From: Prorocentrum cordatum
Taxonomy: Eukaryota > Sar > Dinophyceae > Prorocentrales > Prorocentraceae
Direction: 5' to 3'
Length of the DNA stretch: 64,000 nt
NCBI GenBank assembly: GCA_963575745.1
Contig: CAUYUJ010019083.1
Location: forward strand, 112,862 to 176,861
Below, in pieces: positions 55,748 through 64,000 of this stretch; position 1 is the stretch's first letter, and every line of letters begins with the position of its first letter. A program made the position numbers and the translations under genes. Under the pieces are notes generated by a model, which did not search any database, was not told the DNA's origin, and was given only the letters and a program-made list of their open reading frames with translations.

Positions 55748-56641
55748 GAACATTATTTATTCTAAAGAATAATTATTGTTGGGACCCCTGGTGCGCGACC
55801 CCCTCGCCGCGCCTAGGCCGCAGCTACATTTTCATCATTTTCGTGAGGAAGCCTCAGGTAATACGATGTCATCAAGATCCGGTTGTTTTGTTCCCCCCCG
55901 CTGTCCCTTGCAAAAAACACTATAAAATGAAATTTCTTGTTCTAAAATAACCAAACTTCAAGAATCCCTTGCAAAAAATAAGGTAAAGTGGACATTCGCG
56001 CGCGCAAGACGAAATCCTTCCAAAACCTTAGTGTTCGTAACGATTTCAACATAAAAACATCAAAAAACCAATGGTTTTTTTTTTTGTCACAATTTCATCC
56101 CGCGCGCTCTTGCGGATTTGCAGGAAACCCAACTTTTTTAAACATTTCTGTCAAACGGGCTTTTGCGATCAACTTCTTCACGTGCTTCGAACTTCTCCAA
56201 CAACGGTTGCGCACCTGCCAGGGCCATCATCCCTGTCAAATAATACCATGCGGGACACATTCGTTTTTTCTTTCCGTGCGCACGCCGAAATCTTCAAAAA
56301 CCATTGGGTTTCGTAGGAATTTTAGCACCGCGCAACATAAAATCATTTTTCGCACCGTAGGCCCTTCAAATCGTCGTCGTCGTATACTAAGCTAGTTTCC
56401 ACAAGATGTTACCACAAGAAGTCATTGAAACCATGCGCCAGTGTAGTAGCCACGGTCGTCCGCATGCCACGAAGTGAAGTGTCCGAACGTCATAGGGCGG
56501 GAAGCTGGGTGTGGGTGGTGGCGAAGAGTCGTTTGGAAATGTGGTAGAGCTTGAACCGGCCCCCCCACAAAGTGGGGGTATTGGCGGGCGTCGTATGAAA
56601 ACCCTGGCACTGGTGAGAACACTGAGCGTTCGGGTAAAATG

Positions 56642-56698
<57 letters not shown>
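55679..56698 (+). repeat. TTG-bounded dispersed block, copy 2
   Basis: (TTG)n at 55679-55748 and 56643-56698 enclose sequence matching 38299-39061 in direct orientation. It carries a 120-bp extra segment near 56290-56440 absent from copy 1. No inverted-repeat ends flank this copy. Confidence 0.85.
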
Positions 56699-56699
<1 letters not shown>

Positions 56700-56978
56700 C
56701 TCTCTCTCTCTGTGTCTGTATCTCCCTGTGTCTCTTGCAGTTAATACGCATATAAAATGCATGTATATCTTGTTTTGCTCCTGCATCGTCGCTCGCCTTC
56801 ACGACGACCCACTCGCGGCGGTCCAGTCCTCTCCCCGATCACCTCCTCGATGCCCTCTGCCCGTCCTTGGATCGTCATCTCCCTCCCCCGTCCGGCCCTC
56901 CCCCCCCTGCGCGCTCCTCCGCTCTCTCTCGCGCTCCTCCGCTCTCTCGCGCCCCCCTCTGCCCGGTGCCCACGCGAG

Positions 56979-57050
56979 GGCCCGACACGCGTTCATAGGC
57001 TTCGGCTTCAGCGATCGCAACGACGCGTTCGACTTCCAGTCGTGCCTCGT
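56979..57050 (+). CDS. NECAP: NECAP-like gene, exon encoding AFIGFGFSDRNDAFDF
   Basis: G after AG (56977-56978) completes the Gly codon begun at 47019-47020, giving NG then ARHAFIGFGFSDRNDAFDF and QSCL, then two bases of a Val codon. AFIGxGFxxRxDAFDF is the NECAP PHear signature (human and plant proteins read AFIGIGFTDRGDAFDF and AFIGLGFAERNEAFDF). The donor is canonical GTGAG at 57051. The 72-base exon is a multiple of three and again phase 2 at both ends. The upstream intron from 47021 is 9.96 kb and downstream about 6.5 kb. The match is strong and in the correct order relative to the other exons. No other reading frame in this region is gene-like. Confidence 0.88.
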
Positions 57051-57616
57051 GTGAGCCCCGGGGGGTTGGCGCTGGTCGGCAAGGGTACTGCTCAGAGGGC
57101 CGCCGGGCGAGCGCCACTTCTTTTTCGGCGCGAGCAGGGTTCGGAAATGTTTTGGGAGGAGAGGGTTTTGGCGATCTTGGGCGCAACCTATCACTCGAAG
57201 AAAATACCACCGAGACATACCCTTGCGGCGCTCCGGGAGGATTTCTCGGATCGGCGCTAGGCCCCCTTGACGGCGCTTCCGGCGCTACCCTTGGCGCGCT
57301 CCGCGCGCTGGGGAGGGGGTTCAGCGCATATCCAAGACATCCGCGCGGAGCTCCGACATGTGACGATTATGCCGTTTTCCTGTTTTCCTCATCTGACCAT
57401 TTTTGCCGCGGGGTGCCATTTGCAAGGTGCGCTCGTAGAGGGACAGGCCACATGCTCGATTCCGATGTTCTCTTCCCGCCTCTTTCTTCCTTTTTCGGTC
57501 AGATCGCTGCTAGCACTGATCATCGGCGATTCGGCGGCTGCCCGCGGAGAGCGAAAAGTGCGCAGGACAGACAGACCATGACACACACACACACACACAA
57601 GCAGCGGCACAATGGG

Positions 57617-57838
57617 GGTCTGGAGTCGGCGGCGAGCCCGGGGGGGAAGTGAGAAGGAGAAGGCCTGAGCAGAAGGCTCGGAAGTCCCCCAGCCTTCTGA
57701 GAAGCTTTCCAAGTCTTCCTCGAAGACACAGAAAGCTTCGCAGAAGGCCCAAGGGCTTCTGAGAAGCCCCGCCGCCTTCTGAGAGGGCCTTCTCCTTCTC
57801 ACTTCCCCCCCCGCTCGGCGCCGATGGAGTCCAGAGCC
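57617..57838. mobile_element. TTCTGAGAAGGC foldback element, copy 3
   Basis: Arms gtctggagtcggcggcgagc / gaagtgagaaggagaaggcc and their inverse at 57790-57838; the interior has repeated ccttctgagaagc palindromes. A (CA)n run lies at 57583-57599. 57051-57616 holds no other recognised feature. Confidence 0.75.
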
Positions 57839-58024
57839 GGCCTGGGAGTGACCGAACACGCGGGCCCAGAAGAAGGGAACGGACAGCCCGCAAAGGTGGG
57901 GCCCCCCGAGCGGGCGAGGCGCCGAAGCTGGCCGAAGGAGCGACGGGCGATGCAAGACACGGGAGGCCAGCTGGCGGAGGCGCCAGGAGGAGTAGGAGGA
58001 GGAGGATCGCCAGGAGAAGGGTAG

Positions 58025-58595
58025 AGGTAGAGAAGGAGGAGGGGGAGGAGGAGGAGGAAGAGGAGGAGGAGGAGGAAGAGGAGGAGGTGGAGGATCGTAA
58101 GGAGGAGGTTAGAGGAGGTTAGAGGAGGCGGAGGCGGAGGAGGAGGAGGAGGAGGAGGAGGAGGAGGAGGAGGAGGAGGAGGAGGAGGAGCCGGAGCAGG
58201 AGGAGGAGCAGGAGGAGGAGGAGGAGCAGGAGGAGGAAGAGGAGGGGGAGGAGGAGAGCAGGAGGAGGAAGAGGAGGAGGATGCGGAGGAAAAGGAGGAG
58301 GTGGAGGGGTAGGAGGAGGATCACGGAGGAGGAGGAGGAGCAGGATGAGGAGGAGGCAGGGGAGGAGGAGGAGAAGGAGGAGAGAGGAGGAGGAGGAGGA
58401 GGAGAGGAGGAGGAGGAGGAGGAGGAGGAGGAGGAGGAGGAGGAGGAGGAGGAGGAGGAGGAGGAGGAGGAGGAGGAGGAGGAGGAGAGGATGAGGAGGC
58501 GGAGGGAGGAGGCGCCAGGGAGGAGGGAGGAGGAGGAGGAGGAGGAGGAGGAGGAGGAGGAGGAGGAGGAGGAGGAGGAGGGAGGAGGAGGATGC
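58025..58595. repeat. (GGA)n array
   Basis: About 570 bp of GGA/GAG triplets with AGC, AGT and TCA interruptions. It touches the 3' part of the minus-strand retrocopy. Confidence 0.9.
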
Positions 58596-58720
58596 CCGCG
58601 CTGTGAAGCGGACGCGTCGGGCCGCGCCCGCCCCCCCGGTGGGGGCCCGCCCTCCACCTTGGGCAGGGCCCCCGGCCGTGATGAGGCCGACCGCCGACGA
58701 GAAGCCGAAGTCGCCGAGCA

Positions 58721-59656
58721 TCACCGCGAAGACGACGAGGGGGGCCCACGACCGGTGGCCCCGCCTCCCACCAGGACCAGGTCCTGGAAGCCCACCGCCG
58801 CGCGCGCCTTGGGCCGCAGGCCGTCCGCGCCGAAGACGACGCCCGCGCACACCGCGCTGCAGCTCACCACCCTGCCCGCACGCCCTGCCATAGGGCCCGC
58901 AGTGGCGCGCACGTTGGCGCCACGGGGGGGCGGCCGCGCGGCCCCGCCAGCGGCTCCGCCAGCAGGAGGCTCCGAAGGCCCCGCACCCAGCTCTGCCGCG
59001 GCCACGCCGCCCGCCGCCCCCGTAGCAGCTCCGCCAGCAGCCGCTGGCTCCGCCGCTGCCGCGGGCTCCCGCCTCGGACGCCGCCGCGCGCGGCGCGTCA
59101 GGGCGTCCGCCCAGCCGTCGGACTCGAGGTCCGACCCGCCCTCGCCGTCGGCGCCGTCGACCGCCATCGCCGCGGGCAGCAGGGCGAGCGCCAGGCCCGC
59201 GGCAGGCGGCGCAGCAGCAGCAGCGGCAGCCGCCCCTCCCCGCACGAGGCCGTCGGCCCAGCGGTCGTCGTCCATCGCGTCGTCGCCGTCAGCATCGGCC
59301 TCAGCCTGCGGCGGCAGCGCGGCCAGGGCCGCGCGCTCGCCAGCAGGCGCAGCTTCAGCGCCAGCGCCGTCCCGCCGCCGCGCCGCGAGGCGCTGACGGC
59401 GTCGCCGCCGCCGCTCCACCCAGGCCGCCGAGCGGGCCTTGGGAGCGGCAGCGCCTTCCGTGGCAGGGGCCGCGGCTGCGGCCGCGGGCGGCGGCGCGGC
59501 GGCGGGCGGCGCCTCTCGGAGCGCGAAGAGCGCTGCCGAAAGTGCCGACCACGCCACTGCCGCCACCGTGCGGCGCGGCGCGCGACCCAGCACGGCTGCC
59601 CGCACCGCCGCCTCGACGATGACAGCGGCGTCGGCAGCCCTTCTAGGCGCCTCCAT
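58721..59656 (-). CDS. Spliced-leader-headed retrocopy, Ala-rich unknown protein
   Basis: On the minus strand the first ATG (59656-59654) after a spliced-leader relict opens a 311-codon frame. It encodes an Ala-rich protein: MEAPRRAADAAVIVEAAVRA, a hydrophobic RTVAAVAWSALSAALFAL, a basic WVERRRRRRQRLAARRR, two similar acidic blocks (DDAMDDDRWADGLV, SDLESDGWADALTRRARRR), then VVSCSAVCAGVVFGADGL and AAVGFQDLVLVGGGATG. The stop is at 58721-58723. A one-base change in the six-G run at 58739-58744 would instead continue into PLVVFAVMLGDFGFSS and AVGLITAGG, a plausible hydrophobic segment, before the GGA array, so the C-terminus is probably frameshifted. No family is recognised; no poly(A) or target duplication is visible. 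Confidence 0.5.
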   Translation of the reverse strand: MEAPRRAADAAVIVEAAVRAAVLGRAPRRTVAAVAWSALSAALFALREAPPAAAPPPAAAAAAPATEGAAAPKARSAAWVERRRRRRQRLAARRRDGAGAEAAPAGERAALAALPPQAEADADGDDAMDDDRWADGLVRGGAAAAAAAAPPAAGLALALLPAAMAVDGADGEGGSDLESDGWADALTRRARRRPRREPAAAAEPAAAGGAATGAAGGVAAAELGAGPSEPPAGGAAGGAARPPPRGANVRATAGPMAGRAGRVVSCSAVCAGVVFGADGLRPKARAAVGFQDLVLVGGGATGRGPPSSSSR

Positions 59657-59714
59657 CCCGCAGCGGCCCCAACGCGGAACGAAGGGGCGGCGAAACGACG
59701 GCGCCGTGCGACCG

Positions 59715-59736
59715 TTTGAGCCAAAATGGCTACGGA
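59715..59736 (-). other. Second spliced-leader relict (minus strand)
   Basis: The reverse complement matches the 22-base dinoflagellate spliced leader at 21 positions, differing only at its final base (A for G). Its TCC start merges with a (TCC)n tract (GGA on the plus strand). It lies 58 bases upstream of the ATG of the minus-strand frame. Confidence 0.85.
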
Positions 59737-60085
59737 GGAGGAGGAGGAGGAGGAGGAGGAGGAGGAGGAGGAGGAGGAAGAGGAGAGAGAGGAGGACGAC
59801 GAGGACGAGGAGTAGGAGGAGGAGGACGAGGAGGAGGAGGCGGAGGAGGATGATGAGGAGGAGGAGGAGGAGAGGAGGAGGAGGAGGAGGAGGAGGGAGG
59901 AGGGGGAGAGAAGGAGGAGGAGGAGGAGGAGGAGGAGGAGGAGGAGAGGAGGAGAAGGAGGAGCAGGAGGCGCCAGGAGGAAACGCCAGGAGGTAGGAGT
60001 AGGACGAGAAGAGAGGAGGAGGAGGAGGAGGAGGAGGCGGAGAAGGAGGAGGAGGAGGAGGAGGAGGAGGAGGAGGAGGAGGAGG
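59737..60085. repeat. (GGA)n array
   Basis: GGA/GAG triplets with ACGAGG interruptions, ending in gaatgtaagccctag, similar to the array ends at 28795 and 40305. Confidence 0.9.
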
Positions 60086-60689
60086 AATGTAAGCCCTAGA
60101 TGCATCAACGATGTTGCCCTGCGCCCTGCCGTCCCGAGGTCCCCGCCTCCCCACCTCGCAGGTCCCTGCGAGTATTCCTCCTCACTGTGCAAAGCGCTCC
60201 AAGACAAGCTCCCCCACGGACCCGCGACTCGGGTGGGGCACCCGCGCTGAAGAGGAGGTGCCCTCTATCCTTCGAGGTACATGCCAAATCGATGATGAGG
60301 ATGGGCCGAGCCCCGCTCGAACAGCTTCGCCATGGACGCTCGAGGGACCTGTACCTTCACCGCGCATCCTTACCATCGGCTCTGGCTATATGGGGAGTTC
60401 GACTGCACGGCGGGGTCCGAAAGGTCAAGGGCGTGTCCTGCGACGGCTCCCATTTTGAAGAGATACCGCCCCCCCACCCGGATCCGCCCTCCATCCGTGT
60501 ACATGTCGCCCAGTGTTGGGCGGCTTCTGGTTGATCAAGTCCCAGACGGGAGCCCCATGCTGCAGAGGAACAGCCCTCGCAAGCCAGATTATGTTATCAG
60601 CGAATGTGTGCGGCGCCGAGGCGAGAGCGCCGTTTTGAGAAACGTTTCCACGTCCATCGGCGTGTGGGGCGGAAGTCTCCCGCGGAACG

Positions 60690-60990
60690 TCCGGCCCGCC
60701 CTGGCGACGCGCCTGTCGGTGCGACAGGGAGGAGTCCTTCCCCGCGCAGTGCTTGCACTCGGGGCTGCCTGCCTGTGCCACGAAGGAGTTGGATGGGCGC
60801 GCCGAGGAGTCGCCACGCGGGCGCCCGTTGCCGCACGTTGCCGCTCGTTGCCGCCTGCCAGGGTCCGCCGAGGCTTCGCCTCGTTGCCGCCCGTTTCTGC
60901 CCGTTGCCGCCTGTGGGGGGTCCGCCCGGGATGCGCCCCGTGGCCGCCCGTGGCCGCCCGTGGCCGCCCGTTGCCGCCCGTCGCCGCGTC
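60690..60990. repeat. CGTTGCCGCCCGTGGCCGCC minisatellite
   Basis: Degenerate tandem gttgccgcccgt words with a longer repeated tgccgcacgttgccgctcg. 60086-60690 contains single units of the 28880 family and no recognised gene. Confidence 0.65.
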
Positions 60991-61289
60991 GTGCGCTGTG
61001 GGGGAACGCCGAGGATTCGTCACGTCGCCACCCGCTGCCGCATCGTTTGCACCTCCACAGCTCACACCACATACCTCACGCGACACTGCTTTGAGCACAC
61101 ATACCTCACACCGCACAGCTTTCGCCCCCACGGTGCCGCGACGCACCGTTGGGGGTCCACGCTGGGTTCTATTTCAGAGGGAAACGTACGGAGGACGAGT
61201 AGGAGTCGGAAGAGGAGGAGTCGCGGGAAGAGCAGGAGGAGGCGGAAGAGGAGGAGAAGGAGGAGGAGGAGGAGGAAGGGAGTGAAGAC

Positions 61290-61658
61290 GAGGACGAGCG
61301 AGGAGGAGGAAGCGGAGGATGATGTAGAGGCAGGGCAAACTGTTCTCCCTTACGGGACGTCCTGGGGGGCCCTCGTTGCCACGGCTGGTCCGATCTTGAG
61401 ACGGGGCTAGCCTGAGGCCGCTTTTGATGGCAGGAGTTTGGCGGCGATGAGTATGAGGGCGAGGACGGGCGATGGTCACGGATTTGATGACGAGGCTGGT
61501 GATGATATTGCAGGCAATGGTGCTGATGGTGAGGATGATGACCATGCTGATGATGCTGCTGCTGCTGATGCTGATGATGACGATGCTGCTGATGCTGATT
61601 ATGATGATGATGATGATGCTGATGATGATGATGATGCTGATGCTGATGCTGATGACTA

Positions 61659-61699
<41 letters not shown>

Positions 61700-62279
61700 A
61701 TGACGAGGCTGCTGGTGATGATGATGTCCATGTTTCTGCTGATGGTGACGATGATGATACTGCTGCTGATGCTGATGATGCTGGTGATGATGATGCTGAT
61801 GCTGATGACGCTGAAGATTATGACGGTGGTGCTGATGATGCAGATGATGCTTCTGATGATGGTGCTGATGATGCTGACGATGCTGGTGCTGATGGGCGAT
61901 ACTGGTGATGATGCTGCTGCTGACGACGATGATGGTGCTGTCGGTGATGCTGATGATGCCGGTGATGATGCTGACGAACATGATGATGATGCTGATGGTC
62001 ATGACGATGCTGCCGATGATGCTGATCACGAATCTGATGTTGATGAGGAGGATGGGCTGCTGCTGCTGATGCTGATGCTGATGCTCACGCTGACGAGACG
62101 GGAGGTGATGAGGATGGCGATGATGCTGCTGCTGATGATGGTGATGCTGGTGATGATGCTGCTGATGATCATGATAATGCTGATGGTGCTGCTGATGATG
62201 ATGATGCTGATGACGGTGATTCTGATTATGACGATGATGCTGCTGCTGCTGATAATGATGCTGATGATGATGATGATGC

Positions 62280-62320
<41 letters not shown>

Positions 62321-63140
62321 GCGGTGGTGATCATGACGATGCTGATGCTGCTGATGATATTATGATGAGGAGGAGGACGAGGAGGAGGAGGAGGAAGCGG
62401 CGGATGATGTAGAGGAAGGGCAAGCTATTCTCCCTTATGTGACGTCCTGGGAGTCCCTCGATGCCACGGCTGGTTCGATCTTGAGAAGGGGCTGGTCTGG
62501 GGCCGGTTTAGGTGGTAGGAGTTTGACGATGATGAGTATGAGGACGAGGACGGGTGATGGCCACGATATTGATGACGAGGATGGTGAGGATGCCGCGGAC
62601 GATGATGATGATCATTATGCTGCTGCTGATGATGATGGTGATAGTGGTGGTGCTGATGATGATGAGGATGATGATGCTGATGATGAGGATGATGATGGTG
62701 ATGATGATGACGTTGTAAATGATGATGCTGCTGATGATGATGCTGCTGATGATGATGATGCCCATTATCAGGATGGACGATGATGACGATGAAGACGATG
62801 GTGGTGATGATGACGACGATGATGATATGCTGATGCTCGTGGGCGATGATGGTGATGGTGTTGGCGATGCTGCAATTGCTGATGCTGAGGGTGATGCTGA
62901 TGATGGTGATGATGGTGGTGATGATCATGATAAGGAGGATGAGGAGGAGTTGGAGGGTTAGGCTTAGTACGGAGATGGTGATGGTCATGCTGATGTCGAG
63001 GATATGCTGCTGCTGATGATGATGCTGATGCTGATGCTAATGCTGCTGCTGATGATGATGATGATGATGGCGATGATGATAGTGAAAGTGATGGTGATGG
63101 CGATGGTGATGCTGCCGGTGATGAGGAGGAGGATGCTAAT
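61290..63140. repeat. ~1.08-kb duplication containing GAT arrays
   Basis: 61305-61530 and 62385-62610 match in order (ggatgatgtagagg, gttctcccttac / attctcccttatg, ccacggctgg, gaggacgggcgatgg). Each copy is followed by a long GAT/GCT array (61500-62370, 62600-62940), then a third GAT stretch at 62995-63140. Confidence 0.75.
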
Positions 63141-63349
63141 GCTGGGTGATGTGGGCGAGGAGACATATGTCGCATTTGCATGTGCTTGCACGTGTGGGCG
63201 CACGCTTAGTCCGATGTCGCGCCTGCGATATGTCGGCGCCGCGCCATCTTCGCCCTCGTCGCCCATCTCAGCAAAGGCCGGCCCCTTACGCCTAATCGCG
63301 TATGATGACTTGTGCGTACCACGCATGCGTGTAGAGCGTGTATGGGCGA

Positions 63350-63381
63350 GAGAGAGTGAGAGAGAGAACAAGAGAGAAAGC

Positions 63382-63415
<34 letters not shown>

Positions 63416-63535
63416 GAGAGGGAGAGAGAGAGAGAGAGAGAGAGACAAAAAAGAAAAGGGGTGGGGACAGAGAGAGAGAGAGAGAGAGAGACAAGGAGAG
63501 AAAGACCCGGGGGGAGAGAGAGAGAGAGAGATCGA
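63350..63535. repeat. (GA)n array
   Basis: gagagagag runs broken by caaaaaagaaaaggggtgg; ends about 30 bases before the last NECAP exon. Confidence 0.9.
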
Positions 63536-63564
63536 TACAGTGGCATATCGCGTGCGCGTGCGAG

Positions 63565-63600
63565 GGACTTCAAGCAGTCGCTGGACAGGGAGCAGGAGGC
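63565..63600 (+). CDS. NECAP: NECAP-like gene, exon encoding VDFKQSLDREQE
   Basis: G after AG (63563-63564) completes the Val codon begun at 57049-57050, so the join reads QSCLV then DFKQSLDREQE. NECAP proteins continue after FDF with a hydrophobic-charged helix of this kind (ALQDHFKxxxxxE), so order and phase both fit. The 3' end is not certain: a GC donor at 63601 would give 36 bases and phase 2 again, but the frame stays open to about 63737. The rest of the gene (KEGxxI box and C-terminal adaptor-binding motifs) should lie beyond or near the right edge. Confidence 0.55.
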
Positions 63601-63601
63601 G

Positions 63602-64000
63602 CCTGCCGAGAGCTGCCTCGCGTTCTCCGCCTGTCGTGCGTGGTCTTTGTGCTCTGCGTCGACCCTCAACCTCGTCGCTTCTTTTTGTTTCCTGGTGGAG
63701 TCAACACGCCACCTCCTGCTGCGAACCGCACTTTCCTGAAGTCTACCAGTCGTGCAGTTTTCGGTAGTTAGTTCTGCAAGCGTGCGATAAGGGCGCCGCG
63801 AACGGTCGCCCTCGTTCGGCTTCCCTCGTGTCCGCTTCTGCTCTGCCCTGAACAGAGCCATGCTGTCATGCAGCCAGTGCCCAGCATCAGATCAAGGTGC
63901 TGCCTTGTGGCCCCCTTGCCCAGGCGCCTGAGTGGTGTTCCAGCGTCTGCGAGAACGAGGCCGTGCCACATGCTAGGTTGAAGGTGCGCACAGGCTGTGT
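63602..64000. other. Unassigned right edge
   Basis: Low-repeat sequence with short frames only and no recognised domain. It is either NECAP intron sequence or further exon not recognised. Confidence 0.4.

Noticed and set aside
57152-57260. Peptide GRNLSLEENTTETY after the AFIGFGF exon, vaguely like the NECAP KEGxxI box
   Set aside because: No acceptor in the right phase, and the next plausible segment (VDFKQSLDREQE) lies further downstream.

Overview
The window is dinoflagellate nuclear DNA. The clearest evidence is the dinoflagellate spliced-leader (dinoSL) sequence, present as a genomic relict at 20756-20777 (+) and again, with one mismatch at its last base, at 59736-59715 (-). GC-rich sequence, very dense simple repeats and retroelements, and candidate introns of 6-14 kb with AG|G acceptors and GC/GA as well as GT donors agree with this. 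A large-genome, GC-rich genus such as Prorocentrum is an inference only. No rRNA, tRNA or CRISPR is supported.

The only conserved host gene I recognise is a NECAP-family gene (adaptin-ear-binding coat-associated, clathrin endocytosis) on the + strand. At least five short exons are visible: 25929-26039, about 32815-32868, 46943-47020, 56979-57050 and 63565-about 63600. All the proposed introns interrupt codons after the second base, all acceptors are AG|G, and the exon peptides line up in order with the NECAP PHear domain. More than 37 kb of sequence therefore carries only about 350 coding bases. The first exon(s) and the C-terminal part are not found or lie outside the window.

The main mobile element is a tyrosine-recombinase (DIRS/PAT-like) retrotransposon at 6981-13781. 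It has a split-direct-repeat layout (A1 at the left end, then B1-A2-B2 at the right end), a gag-like reading frame, reverse transcriptase, RNase H, tyrosine recombinase and a C-terminal cytosine-methyltransferase-like domain. Several frameshifts and two in-frame stops make this copy look dead. A second class is processed mRNA: a retrogene at 20756-21890 with spliced leader, an intact 322-codon frame, a poly(A) stretch and a 10-bp target duplication, and a second spliced-leader-headed retrocopy on the minus strand near 58.6-59.7 kb. Degenerate unidentified coding remnants lie at 26.6-27.0 kb and 44.9-46.0 kb, both on the minus strand.

Most of the rest is repeat. There are trinucleotide arrays (GGA/TCC, GAT, AGT, TTG, CTG), a 4-kb satellite of 54-bp units with a 702-bp higher-order period (33.7-37.7 kb), CAGCCT, 73-bp and TTTAGC arrays, several families of terminal-inverted-repeat or foldback elements that often enclose these arrays, and a four-copy composite satellite with a constant head. 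Very long reading frames across these arrays come from repeat units divisible by three and are not annotated as genes.
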